From Bacteroidales bacterium (GTDB lineage: Bacteria > Bacteroidota > Bacteroidia > Bacteroidales > JAIPAP01), in assembly GCA_021740045.1 (NCBI GenBank), contig JAIPAP010000012.1:1-48558 (forward strand): DNA of 48,558 nt, read 5' to 3'. Under the pieces are notes generated by a model. That model was given only the letters and a program-made list of their open reading frames with translations, did no database searches and was not told the DNA's origin. The first letter of the stretch is position 1. Each line of letters starts with the position of its first letter. Shown here piece after piece: positions 27,420 through 35,180 of the stretch. Made by a program: the position numbers and the translations under genes.

Positions 27420-29834
27420 ATGATACGCAATTACATTACCCTGGCCATTCGTATGCTGAAAAAGCAAAAGCTTTACACCTTTATCAATATCGTTGGGCTT
27501 TCTATCGGTATAGCTACCTGCCTGCTTATTCTTACCTATGTGCAGCATGAACTAAGCTACGACCGTTTTCATGCGGATGCCGACCGCATCTTCCGCATTG
27601 TTGAAACCCGCAAGATCACCGAGCAGCCCCAGCAACTGGCTAGCAGTCCGGCGCCGGTAGCCGGGCATTTTCCACAGGTATTTCCCGATATTCCGGTAAC
27701 CCGCTTTATTCCTTTTTCGGAACGGTTTAAGATGGAATCGGGGGACAAAAAATTCATGGAAACCGGTTTCTTTTTCGCTGATCCCAGCCTGTTCGAAGTG
27801 TTTGATTTCAGCCTGATCAACGGAAATGAAAATACGGTGCTGCGAAAACCGGGGACCGTTCTTATATCAGAAACCATGGCCCAAAAATATTTTGGTGAAC
27901 AATCTCCCCTGGGGAAGACCCTAAGCCTTAAGGGACAACTTCCCCTGGTGGTGGAAGGCGTTTTTAAGAATGTCCCTGATAATTCACACATCCGCTTCCA
28001 TTTTCTCTCCTCCACCTTAACGGCCGAAAAGGTTTTCGGTCAATCCCTGATGAGCAGCGGTTCATGGTGGTCACCTCCGGCATATACCTATATCAAGCTT
28101 CCCGCTTCCATGGATCCGGCCAATGTTGAAAGGCAGCTTACAAGCATTATGGAACGCTATCCTGACGGCGATATGACCAAAAAGCGACTGCTGAGTCTTC
28201 AGCCGCTGACCGATATTCACCTGCAATCGCACCGTAACCAGGAATTGCAGGCCAACAACCGCCTCAGCAATATATACCTCTTTATGGCCGTAGCCGCCTT
28301 TATCCTGGTCATTGCCTGCCTCAATTTTGTCAACCTGTCCACCGCCCGTTCTCTTAAGCGGGCCCGTGAAGTGGGTATGCGGAAGGTGATCGGGGCTACC
28401 CGCAAGCAACTTATCTTCCGGTTTTTGTCGGAATCCTTTCTTTTGGTTATCCTGGCTTTTGTCATTGCCCTTGCCTTGGTGGAGGTCTTTTTACCGTTGT
28501 TCAACCAACTATGGGAGAAGGAACTTAGCTCAAACTTCCTGCAATTCAACGGGTTCTGGATTAGCAGCCTGCTGGTAATAGCGATCACCGGACTTTTGGC
28601 CGGTGGGTACCCGGCGTTTTATCTTTCGGCATTTACACCGGCTCACGCCATGCGAAACCAAGCCGGAAAACCTGCCGGAAAATGGAGCTTGCGCAGGGCC
28701 TTGGTAGTGGTGCAGTTTGCCTTTGCCATTTTATTGATGATAGGAACCGCCATTATCCTCGATCAGCATCGTTTTATCAAAACCAAAAATTTGGGTTTTG
28801 ACCGGGATAATATCCTGGCAATACCCATTATGAATGAACAGGTAAAGGCAAAACGGGATTTTATCAAGAATGAATTGCAACAGAACCCCAACATCAAAAA
28901 TGTGAGCTTTACCGGTGGTTTGCCGGGGATGAAGTCGCTTTCGGAATTTCCCTATCAAATTGAAGGACAGGATAAGGAAAGCCTGCCCAACATCCTGGTG
29001 TACATGACCGATTATGATTTTGTGAGTACCTTTGATATGGAGCTGGCAGAAGGCCGCGTCTTTTCCCGCGAATACCAAACCGATAAGGATAAAGCCTTTC
29101 TGATCAATGAAAAGGCAGCCCGCACTTTTGGCTGGGATAACGCCACCGGCAAAGATTTCACCCTCCTTCAGTTCGATGGCAAAGGCATGCAAACCAAGGA
29201 GGGTAAGATCATTGGGGTGGTGAAGGATTTTCATTTTAACAGCCTGCACGAAAATATTGAGCCCATTGTGATGGAAATACCCCCGGCCGATTTTTACCTG
29301 AGCCATATCGCCATCCGCATGAAAGCCGGGGCTTCGCAGCAGGTGATCGATTTTTTGGAAAGCCGGTGGGATGAGATCGCTCCCGGCACCGGCCTGAGCT
29401 GGTTCTTCTTCGATGAACATCTGGATAAACTTTACCGCAGCGAGCAAAAGCTCACCAGCATCTTCACCAGCTTTTCGGCGCTTGCTATTTTTGTGGCCTG
29501 CCTGGGCTTGTTTGGGCTGGTGTCCTTTATGAGCGAACAGCGCACCCGCGAAATCGCCGTGCGCAAGGTGTTTGGCGCCTCCTCCAAAACCCTCACCCTG
29601 ATGCTCATCCGTGACTTCACCCGCTGGGCTTTGCTGGCCAATATCATGGCCTGGCCCGTGGCCTATTATTTCGGTTCGGACTGGCTGAACAACTTCGCTT
29701 ACCGCACGCCCCTGCATTGGTGGATTTTCCCGGCAGCCGCCATTCTAACCCTCATCATCGCCATCGCCACCGTCTCGGCCTATGCCATCAAAACCGCTAA
29801 TGTGAACCCGGGGGAGACGTTGAAGGATGAGTAG
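27420..29834 (+). CDS. FtsX/MacB-like ABC transporter permease (paralogue 4)
   Basis: The 804-residue protein has TM1 (YTFINIVGLSIGIATCLLIL), a periplasmic domain, first FtsX unit with AREVGMRKVIGAT, central helix (ALVVVQFAFAILLMIGTAII), second periplasmic domain and second FtsX unit with TREIAVRKVFGAS, ending NPGETLKDE. The final residues differ from the ALRYE ending of most paralogues. It is isolated on both sides by repeat-rich spacers of 407 bp (upstream) and by the REP/transposase segment (downstream), so it is likely its own transcription unit. Confidence 0.9.
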   Translation: MIRNYITLAIRMLKKQKLYTFINIVGLSIGIATCLLILTYVQHELSYDRFHADADRIFRIVETRKITEQPQQLASSPAPVAGHFPQVFPDIPVTRFIPFSERFKMESGDKKFMETGFFFADPSLFEVFDFSLINGNENTVLRKPGTVLISETMAQKYFGEQSPLGKTLSLKGQLPLVVEGVFKNVPDNSHIRFHFLSSTLTAEKVFGQSLMSSGSWWSPPAYTYIKLPASMDPANVERQLTSIMERYPDGDMTKKRLLSLQPLTDIHLQSHRNQELQANNRLSNIYLFMAVAAFILVIACLNFVNLSTARSLKRAREVGMRKVIGATRKQLIFRFLSESFLLVILAFVIALALVEVFLPLFNQLWEKELSSNFLQFNGFWISSLLVIAITGLLAGGYPAFYLSAFTPAHAMRNQAGKPAGKWSLRRALVVVQFAFAILLMIGTAIILDQHRFIKTKNLGFDRDNILAIPIMNEQVKAKRDFIKNELQQNPNIKNVSFTGGLPGMKSLSEFPYQIEGQDKESLPNILVYMTDYDFVSTFDMELAEGRVFSREYQTDKDKAFLINEKAARTFGWDNATGKDFTLLQFDGKGMQTKEGKIIGVVKDFHFNSLHENIEPIVMEIPPADFYLSHIAIRMKAGASQQVIDFLESRWDEIAPGTGLSWFFFDEHLDKLYRSEQKLTSIFTSFSALAIFVACLGLFGLVSFMSEQRTREIAVRKVFGASSKTLTLMLIRDFTRWALLANIMAWPVAYYFGSDWLNNFAYRTPLHWWIFPAAAILTLIIAIATVSAYAIKTANVNPGETLKDE

Positions 29835-29858
29835 GATAAGTGGGCTGGTAAATAGTGT

Positions 29859-30063
29859 CTCGTTCCAAACGAGGGATTTTATTCGGCACGCATTAGGTTC
29901 CAGCGTTCCGTAAGGCCGGCACATTGAGTACACCAATTGCTATCCGCCCAAACCGCGCGCCATCGAACGTCTTTGCAAACAGCCGTATGGGGTGCGCTTT
30001 GCAAACAGCCAGCTGGCGCGCGTTTGTAACGCGTGCCCAATGATTTCACTCGCTTGTAGCGAG
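29859..30063 (+). repeat. REP-like palindrome-ended element B
   Basis: A 205-bp element. The left hairpin is CTCGTTCCAAACGAG (29859-29873), the internal sequence includes CCGCCCAAACCGCGCGCCATC, and the right end has hairpin GGCGCGCGTTTGTAACGCG-TGCC (30015-30037) and CTCGCTTGTAGCGAG (30049-30063). It ends 10 bp from the stop of the transposase gene. Confidence 0.85.
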
Positions 30064-30073
30064 GAAAGATTTA

Positions 30074-30637
30074 TCAAAATGATCGCAGTTCAGGTGTAAC
30101 CAATTCCACATCCAACAATGAATCTAGCCCGGCATAATTTCGTGCTGAACTGAAAAGATAATGTTCCGGCTTTTCAACAATCATTTCCTTAACCGGATTA
30201 TTATGAATATAATTCAACTTCTGCCACAAAAAATCATTGGAATAAATTAACTCAGGATGATTCCCATCCTGCCACATTTTGTAGTTCTTTATACGATTTA
30301 AGTACTGCCCTGTATATCCAAAATAAGAAAGCATCCATTTTCTTCTTCCCTCCTTTTCTGAAGCAATATTGTCAATTATCCTCTTAGTGGTATACTTTTT
30401 AAAATCCCTTATAATACCGCCGAGGTTTTCATCCTTTGCCTGTGCAATCATATGCAAGTGATTACTCATTAAACAATACCCATATATGATCAATCCTTTC
30501 TTGTCCTGACAAAATTTAAGCGAATTCAATATAACAAGTTTATGTTCTTTTTTAGCAAATACATCAATCCATCCGGTAATTGTGGAGGTTATGAAATAGG
30601 CTTTATCAGGATCAATTATTTTGTATTTCTCTGACAT
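30074..30637 (-). CDS. REP-associated tyrosine transposase (RAYT, IS200-like Y1 family)
   Basis: The 187-residue protein belongs to the HUH single-strand transposase superfamily. The metal-binding HxH is in LMSNHLHMI (His60, His62), preceded by GYCLMSN as usual. The C-terminal part has the RAYT-type tail WQKLNYIHNNPVKEMIVEKP followed by YLFSSARNYAGL, which separates RAYTs from plain IS200 transposases. The catalytic tyrosine should be Tyr112 or Tyr119 (GQYLNRIKNYKMW); I cannot decide between them. Length and motifs look intact. Such proteins nick and move REP palindromes, often as single-copy domesticated genes. Flanking palindromic elements B and C support the assignment. Confidence 0.9.
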   Translation of the reverse strand: MSEKYKIIDPDKAYFITSTITGWIDVFAKKEHKLVILNSLKFCQDKKGLIIYGYCLMSNHLHMIAQAKDENLGGIIRDFKKYTTKRIIDNIASEKEGRRKWMLSYFGYTGQYLNRIKNYKMWQDGNHPELIYSNDFLWQKLNYIHNNPVKEMIVEKPEHYLFSSARNYAGLDSLLDVELVTPELRSF

Positions 30638-30716
30638 TTGATTGATATGTTGTGGTAAATATACGATAAGATCACAAGCTAAATCAATGAATTTTTATGA
30701 AAGAAGGAATATAGGA

Positions 30717-30987
30717 CTCGTTACAAACGAGGGAATTTTACAGGGCACGCGTTAAGTCCCTGCACTCAATAGGGCCTGCGCATTGAGCAAACCAACTGCA
30801 ATCCGCCTGAAACGCGCGCCAGCTAACGTCTTTGCTAACAGCCGTATGGGGTGCGCTTTGCAACCCGCCCGCTGGCACGCGTTTGCAACGCGTGCCTTCT
30901 AAATTGCTGACCGGCGTATGTTTTGCAGGAAGTCTGATGGCGCGCGTTTGTAACACGTGCCGAATGGTTTCACTCGCTTGTAGCGAG
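30717..30987 (+). repeat. REP-like palindrome-ended element C
   Basis: 271 bp. Left hairpin CTCGTTACAAACGAG (30717-30731); then GGGCACGCGTTAAGTC. Two right-end hairpins: a perfect 10-bp stem GGCACGCGTT/AACGCGTGCC (30874-30896) and a degenerate copy (30939-30961). Final hairpin CTCGCTTGTAGCGAG (30973-30987). The doubled right end suggests a tandem insertion or partial duplication. Confidence 0.85.
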
Positions 30988-31049
30988 GCCACGCTATCCC
31001 CGGTTTATAAAACATGAATCATAGGGGTTCTGAAAGTCTTAACAAAAAC

Positions 31050-31165
31050 CTCGTTACAAACGAGGAGCTTTACCGGGCACGCATTAGGTTCCTGCATCAC
31101 GATGCTAAAGAACAATTTCTAGTCCGTAGTGCAACCCTCCTGAAACGCTCGCCATCGAACGTCAA
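31050..31165 (+). repeat. REP-like element D, truncated
   Basis: Left hairpin CTCGTTACAAACGAG (31050-31064) followed by GGGCACGCATTAGGTTCCTGC and internal CTGAAACGCTCGCCATCGAACG; the right-end hairpins are missing. Confidence 0.75.
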
Positions 31166-31219
31166 GGCAAATGACAAGTTGTTATGTGCTTGTAAGGCCT
31201 GCTAGTATCAACAAACATA

Positions 31220-31311
31220 GGGTTTCAACTTTTTCAGGGAATTGAAACCCGACGAACAGGTTTTAAATCCTGAACCTTTGCCTTTAGGCCGGTATCAGGG
31301 TTGGAAGACTT
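31220..31311. repeat. Inverted repeat and copy 1 of a dispersed repeat
   Basis: GGGTTTCAA (31220-31228) pairs with TTGAAACCC (31242-31250). The following stretch (about 31258-31308, with TTTAAATCCTGAACCTTTGCC) is similar to 35181-35233, so both belong to one dispersed intergenic repeat. Confidence 0.6.
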
Positions 31312-31349
31312 AAGCAATCAAATTATAAAAGGCTGATAGAAGCAAATCA

Positions 31350-31399
31350 TTACCCCGTTAAATAAGCCTTCGGCTTAGCAAAGCTATTTAACGGGGTAA
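31350..31399. repeat. Large cruciform-like inverted repeat
   Basis: TTACCCCGTTAAATA (31350-31364) is perfectly complementary to TATTTAACGGGGTAA (31385-31399), and the interior AAGCC-TTC-GGCTT makes a second small hairpin. The structure lies in the spacer after the FISUMP gene. No T-run follows on either strand. Confidence 0.8.
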
Positions 31400-31428
31400 A
31401 CGGGTAACTGATCATAAGTAGCCATAGC

Positions 31429-31462
31429 AAAAAATAAAAATTCGATCCCGCTTGCGCGGGAT
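31429..31462 (-). terminator. Rho-independent terminator of the FISUMP gene
   Basis: On the minus strand ATCCCGC-GCAA-GCGGGAT (31445-31462) is followed by CGAATTTTTATTTTTT. It begins 28 bases past the stop codon at 31490. Confidence 0.85.
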
Positions 31463-31489
31463 TAAATGTTAAATTTCAAATATCGAATG

Positions 31490-33673
31490 TCAATCCTGAA
31501 GGCACCTGACTGAGAAACCGTAGTACTTATAGGTGCCGTAACGGCCCACTTCAGCGAGGTAGCCGAACAGGCGCCGGCTCCACGCGTAATCACTATAGTC
31601 CTCCGAAGAAGACCAAAAGTACGCGCGGTCGCCCAGAAGGTAGAAATAGCCACCTAAATTACGGTAGCCCGCCGGCAGGGCCGCAAAGCCAAAGGCATCG
31701 GAGCCGTTGCCGTTATTATACCATCCGCTGGTGCTTTTTAGGTTGAAACCGGCATCAGAGCCGCGCCATCCCCATTGTTCCCATTCCGAGTCGGGGTAGC
31801 CGTATTGGCTATCCACAGCGCCTTCCAGCATCATCCATTCCTCATCAGTGGGGATATGCCAACCGGGCGGACAAATGCCCTGCGTACCCTCCTGGGTGGT
31901 GTATTGCATCATCTCATCCCACTGGTACAGGCCGCCGTATTCGTCGCAGTTGGCTTCGTCATCATTATAGCAGTATTTCTCCATAATGTCGTTGTTTTGC
32001 ATTTCTTCGTTGCCATTGATGCGTTCGCCTGTGTTGAGGTTTTCAGCCATCCAGCATTGGTTACCTATTAATACGGCTTCGTATTCCTGCCCGTCGCGGG
32101 GGTCGGTGAAGGTGGAGGGGCAGCCGGTGGATTCCTCTTCCGTTGTAAAACTCCACACGGATCCTTCGGTGGTGTTGCCTTGATCATCATGGGCCACGAT
32201 TTTCCAGTAATATGTGGTGCTGTATTCCAACGTGCCCGGGTCATAAGTGGTTTCGGATATTCCGGTGGCCTCCTGCTGGGGAGCTTCATTTATTCCAAAA
32301 TACACATCATAAGTAAGCGGGTCTTGCTCCGGATCGGTGCATGCCCAGGAAAGATCGGTATTAATGGATTGGCCGGTGGCTTCATCTCCAGGAAAGGGAT
32401 TGGAGGGTACGGCCGGGGGCTGGTTTTGGGTAGTGGTTGTATCCTTTAGGCACCTGACTGAGAAACCGATGCTCTTACTGTCGTAGTTACGGCCCACTTC
32501 ATCGCTGAGTTTGTCCAGGCCCCGGTACCGCGCGTAACCACTACCGTACTCCGACGAAGACCAAAAGAACGCGAGGCTGCCCAGATAGTAGAAAACGCTA
32601 TTACTAAGACGCCAGCCCGCTGGCAGGGCCGCAAAGCCAAAGGCATCGGAGCCGTTGCCGTTATTATACCAACCGCTTGTGCTTTTCAGGTTGTAGCCGG
32701 CATCGGAGCCGCGGTAGCCGGTTTGTTCCCATTCGGGATCGGGGTAACCGTACTGGCTATCTACGGCGCCTTCCAGCATCATCCATTCTTCATCAGTGGG
32801 GAGGTGCCAGCCGGGTGGGCAAATGCCCTGGGTTCCCTGCTGGGTGGTGTAATGCATCATCTCATCCCACTGGTACAAGCCGCCGTATTCGTCGCAATTG
32901 GCTTCGTCGTCATCGTAGCAGTATTTTTCCATAATGTCGTTATTTTCCATTTCTTCATCGCCATCAATACGCTCGCCAATATTCAGGTTTTCGGCCATCC
33001 AGCATTGGTCACCTATCAATACAGCTTCGTACTCCTGCCCATCGCGGGGGTCGGTGAAAGTTAAGGGGCATTCGGGCTGGCTTTGGCCGGGGTAAACAAG
33101 TTCACCATCACCCAGCATTTTTACCAGGTAAAACTCCCCGGGCTGGGCGTCGCCTATGCCGTTTATCCAGTTGGGGCCAATTTTGTTGATCACATCCCCA
33201 TACATATTTCGGATAAACTCAAGGTCATCACCAATTATGCTTTCAAAAGCTTCCATGGCATCCAATGGCTCGGTAGGCAGGTAGCTTAAAAACTGGTAGC
33301 CTGTCTGCACGGGTATAGGCGTGGTTGGATCAATTACCTCGCCATACAGGGTGAGGGTTTCGGCTCCGGTCATCCTGAACAAATAGCCTTCGGTGGTGTT
33401 CCAATCGCCAATGCCGTTTATCCAGTTGGGGCCAATCTTTTGGATGATATCGCCTTGGGCATTGCGAATAAATTCTACATTATCGCCCAGTATGTCTTCC
33501 AGCACCACCAGCATATCAGGATCATCCGGCAGGATGTGGGAAGATACAAAACGATAGCCGTTTTCCAATTCAATAGTTTGGCTGGCACGTCCGTTTCCGA
33601 TGGGATTACTGTTTTGACCGTAACTCATTAGGAAGGCAAAAAGGGCTACGAAAAAAAGTAATGCTTGTTTCAT
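31490..33673 (-). CDS. Secreted protein with two FISUMP domains, probable DGR target
   Basis: The 727-residue protein starts at the ATG at 33673, just before a Sec signal peptide (MKQALLFFVALFAFLMSYGQ); an in-frame ATG at 33718 lies upstream of the predicted transcription start. Residues about 32-196 carry two repeats around KIGPNWINGIGD, a module shared with the T9SS protein at 7970. FISUMP domains (C-type-lectin-like fold, TFTDPRDGQEYEAVLIG) lie at 202-411 and 518-727, separated by a fibronectin-like domain (419-515). The FISUMP copies are nearly identical except for residues 354-402 and 670-718, where 23 of 28 differing codons keep the same pyrimidine third base and differ only at positions 1 and/or 2. 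This pattern is expected from a diversity-generating retroelement acting on AAY codons. The domain ends in GFSVRCL. No lipobox or T9SS tail is seen. Binding variable ligands outside the cell is the inferred role. Confidence 0.85.
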   Translation of the reverse strand: MKQALLFFVALFAFLMSYGQNSNPIGNGRASQTIELENGYRFVSSHILPDDPDMLVVLEDILGDNVEFIRNAQGDIIQKIGPNWINGIGDWNTTEGYLFRMTGAETLTLYGEVIDPTTPIPVQTGYQFLSYLPTEPLDAMEAFESIIGDDLEFIRNMYGDVINKIGPNWINGIGDAQPGEFYLVKMLGDGELVYPGQSQPECPLTFTDPRDGQEYEAVLIGDQCWMAENLNIGERIDGDEEMENNDIMEKYCYDDDEANCDEYGGLYQWDEMMHYTTQQGTQGICPPGWHLPTDEEWMMLEGAVDSQYGYPDPEWEQTGYRGSDAGYNLKSTSGWYNNGNGSDAFGFAALPAGWRLSNSVFYYLGSLAFFWSSSEYGSGYARYRGLDKLSDEVGRNYDSKSIGFSVRCLKDTTTTQNQPPAVPSNPFPGDEATGQSINTDLSWACTDPEQDPLTYDVYFGINEAPQQEATGISETTYDPGTLEYSTTYYWKIVAHDDQGNTTEGSVWSFTTEEESTGCPSTFTDPRDGQEYEAVLIGNQCWMAENLNTGERINGNEEMQNNDIMEKYCYNDDEANCDEYGGLYQWDEMMQYTTQEGTQGICPPGWHIPTDEEWMMLEGAVDSQYGYPDSEWEQWGWRGSDAGFNLKSTSGWYNNGNGSDAFGFAALPAGYRNLGGYFYLLGDRAYFWSSSEDYSDYAWSRRLFGYLAEVGRYGTYKYYGFSVRCLQD
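31520..31666 (-). other. Candidate DGR variable region 2 (C-terminal FISUMP copy)
   Basis: 49 codons (residues 670-718). Compared codon by codon with variable region 1, invariant blocks such as TTTTGGTCTTC, GAAGTGGGCCGT and the following GGTTTCTCAGTCAGGTGCC are base-identical, whereas variable codons differ at positions 1/2 and end in the same C or T. Examples (copy 1/copy 2): GTT/TAT, TAT/CTT, AGC/GAC, GAC/TTC, AGC/CTC, AGT/TAT. Confidence 0.8.
32468..32614 (-). other. Candidate DGR variable region 1 (N-terminal FISUMP copy)
   Basis: 49 codons (residues 354-402), equal in length to region 2 with no indel. It encodes a Ser/Tyr/Gly/Asp-rich variable surface (LSNSV, GSLAFF, YGSGYARY, NYDSKSI). 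It is followed by the conserved end GGTTTCTCAGTCAGGTGCC, where an initiation-of-homing site would be expected. Confidence 0.8.
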
Positions 33674-33703
33674 AAAAATTAGATTTTTAGGATTAAAGGA
33701 CCA

Positions 33704-33735
33704 TAAAAGTAAAAACAAAAATTTGAAAATCCAAA
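33704..33735 (-). promoter_or_regulatory. Bacteroidota-type promoter of the FISUMP gene
   Basis: Minus strand: TTTG (complement of 33732-33735), 20-base spacer, then TACTTTTA (complement of 33704-33711), one mismatch to TAnnTTTG. The start codon at 33673 is 31 bases downstream. Confidence 0.6.
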
Positions 33736-33973
33736 AAGATCGTTTTATTGTATGAGTGGGAAAATGGGGGTGGTTTTAAGGGCAGAGAGTGGAAATTTAG
33801 AATGGGTTTGAATAGAAGTATAGCGCGAAGCGCAGAGCGCAGGGCAAAATTGAGGGAGGGGAAGATGGGTTGCTGTTGTGGAAGTTTCTTTTAAGGGTTT
33901 TTATGCGTTTAGATGGTTTTTACAGCCTTTAGCCCGTCTGTCCTCACTGAGGCGAGGCTTACAGGTCTCATTT

Positions 33974-34027
33974 CAAAATTCCGGTGCAACGTTGTAAGTG
34001 ATGGTCAACGACTAGTGCGGAATTTTG
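33974..34027. repeat. Second copy of the AAAATTCCG inverted repeat
   Basis: CAAAATTCCG (33974-33983) and CGGAATTTTG (34018-34027), 34-base interior ending CTAGTG. The same arms and the AGTG before the right arm occur at 27147-27204, so this is a dispersed element. Confidence 0.75.
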
Positions 34028-34086
34028 TCTTGATAGATATACGGGGTGCTAAGGATAAGTGAATGATGTTAGCATATGGTTATTAT

Positions 34087-34326
34087 TTAAACCTTGTTAA
34101 TAAAATTGGAAATCTGCTTGAAGATTCTTTGGCAGGTTTCGAGATGGCCGCCAATCTCAGTACGAACTGGCAAGGAATAATTTGGCCCGGGATATCGCTC
34201 AGTTTGATAATGATCACTTATAGCGATAATATCGGTATAGTGATCTTCACGAAAAAGTAATTCCGCGGTCTCCAGGTGACGCCGGGCTTTTTCCAGCCAT
34301 TCATTGGCATAGGTTCGGTTAGGCAT
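34087..34326 (-). pseudogene. Frameshifted HEPN-domain toxin gene
   Basis: The first 36 residues (WLEKARRHLETAELLF, HYTDIIA) match the start of small HEPN-domain proteins. After that the frame no longer resembles the family, and it stops at 79 residues instead of about 120-135. The expected QQAxEKALKA helix and the R-x4-6-H catalytic motif are absent. The frame two bases over, though interrupted by stops, shows AISRAKLFLAS, which may be the lost helix. It overlaps the upstream nucleotidyltransferase gene by 8 bp, the usual MNT-HEPN arrangement. The toxin is therefore probably inactive. Confidence 0.65.
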
Positions 34327-34642
34327 ACAGGATTTTTCCTTGTGAATAGATCTCTTTATAAAACAAATCTCCCAGTGCTATGCGGTTGCGAATGCGTTCT
34401 TCATTATCGACTATGATATCAAATTCATGATTGAATTCACCCAACCCCTCATAAAGCGCCTTCTTTAGTTTTATTCTAAAGTTCCGCACTTCTTCTCTTT
34501 GCAGATCTTTTATCACTAATAGATCAATATCACTTTCAGCTGTGCTGCTACCATTAGCCCTGGAACCGAAAAGGATAATTTTCTCCACATCAAATTGTTT
34601 AATGATGGTGGTTGCTTTTTTTATGATATGCCTTTCCGTCAT
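34319..34642 (-). CDS. MNT-type nucleotidyltransferase (antitoxin of HEPN/MNT pair)
   Basis: The 107-residue protein has the minimal nucleotidyltransferase signature FGSRANGSSTAESDIDLLV, i.e. GS-x10-DxD with the aspartate pair in DID, plus the third acidic strand FDIIVD. Length fits free-standing MNT antitoxins, which modify or neutralise the partner HEPN RNase. The core looks intact although its partner gene (overlapping by 8 bp) is broken. It sits between repeats in the unstable segment 29835-35652. Confidence 0.85.
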   Translation of the reverse strand: MTERHIIKKATTIIKQFDVEKIILFGSRANGSSTAESDIDLLVIKDLQREEVRNFRIKLKKALYEGLGEFNHEFDIIVDNEERIRNRIALGDLFYKEIYSQGKILYA

Positions 34643-34742
34643 CTAAAAACCATCTTTGTGTTTATCAACCTGTAAATATACAACATATTTTTGTCGGTTA
34701 GCTTATTTTGAAATGACTATAATTGTAAAAAGACGGGGGACA

Positions 34743-34787
34743 AGCATTTGCAACGCGTGCCTATTGATTTCACTCGCTTGTAGCGAG
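34743..34787 (+). repeat. REP-like element E, right-end fragment
   Basis: AGCATTTGCAACGCGTGCC followed by CTCGCTTGTAGCGAG (34773-34787). The left part is missing. Confidence 0.75.
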
Positions 34788-34847
34788 ATAACACAATGTC
34801 CAATTGATAAAAAAACCAATCCTACTGTTTGTAAATAATTTTTCTAT

Positions 34848-35131
34848 CTCGTTCAAAACGAGGGGGTTTTATGGGCACGCGTTAGGTTGCTGCATTACGT
34901 TGTTTTAGGACAATTACTAATCCTTATTGCAATCCGCCCAAAACGCGCGCCATCTCACGGTTCTGCATTAAGCTTACGGATAAGGATTTTCATCTCGCAT
35001 TATATGCCCTGAATGTCATACGTTTTTTCCGGCATCTCTATCAATTACTGATTGTTCTTCAGAACTCCGCAACCCGCCGGCTGGCGCGCGTTTGCAACGC
35101 GTGCCGACTGATTTCCCTCGCTTGTAGCGAG
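34848..35131 (+). repeat. REP-like palindrome-ended element F
   Basis: 284 bp and apparently complete: left hairpin CTCGTTCAAAACGAG (34848-34862), GGGCACGCGTTAGGTTGCTGC, internal CCGCCCAAAACGCGCGCCATC, right hairpin GGCGCGCGTTTGCAACGCG-TGCC (35083-35105) and CTCGCTTGTAGCGAG (35117-35131). No gene inside. Confidence 0.85.
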
Positions 35132-35180
35132 ATAGGAATCGACAAACACTTTTTTGAACAGTCTCTCGAAAGTTAATGGA

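Larger units (their letters stand above)
29859..30987. mobile_element. REP-associated tyrosine transposase unit with flanking REP-like elements
   Basis: The minus-strand transposase gene (30074-30637) lies between two directly repeated palindrome-ended elements, B (29859-30063) and C (30717-30987). This is the arrangement of a REPtron: a RAYT gene flanked by the REP sequences it acts on. Further copies and fragments without a transposase lie at 27035, 31050, 34743 and 34848. Confidence 0.75.

Noticed and set aside
28731-29717. Minus-strand open frame of 328 codons inside permease 4
   Set aside because: It is antisense to a clearly conserved FtsX/MacB-like gene, its composition (Gly/His/Gln-rich) is that of a mirrored frame, and it has no recognisable motif.
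30738-31205. Several small frames within REP elements C and D on both strands
   Set aside because: They coincide with palindromic repeat DNA and encode Arg/Cys/Thr-rich peptides without family features.
33674-33718. Upstream ATG for the FISUMP protein
   Set aside because: It is upstream of the predicted -7 box at 33704-33711, so it would not be transcribed from that promoter.
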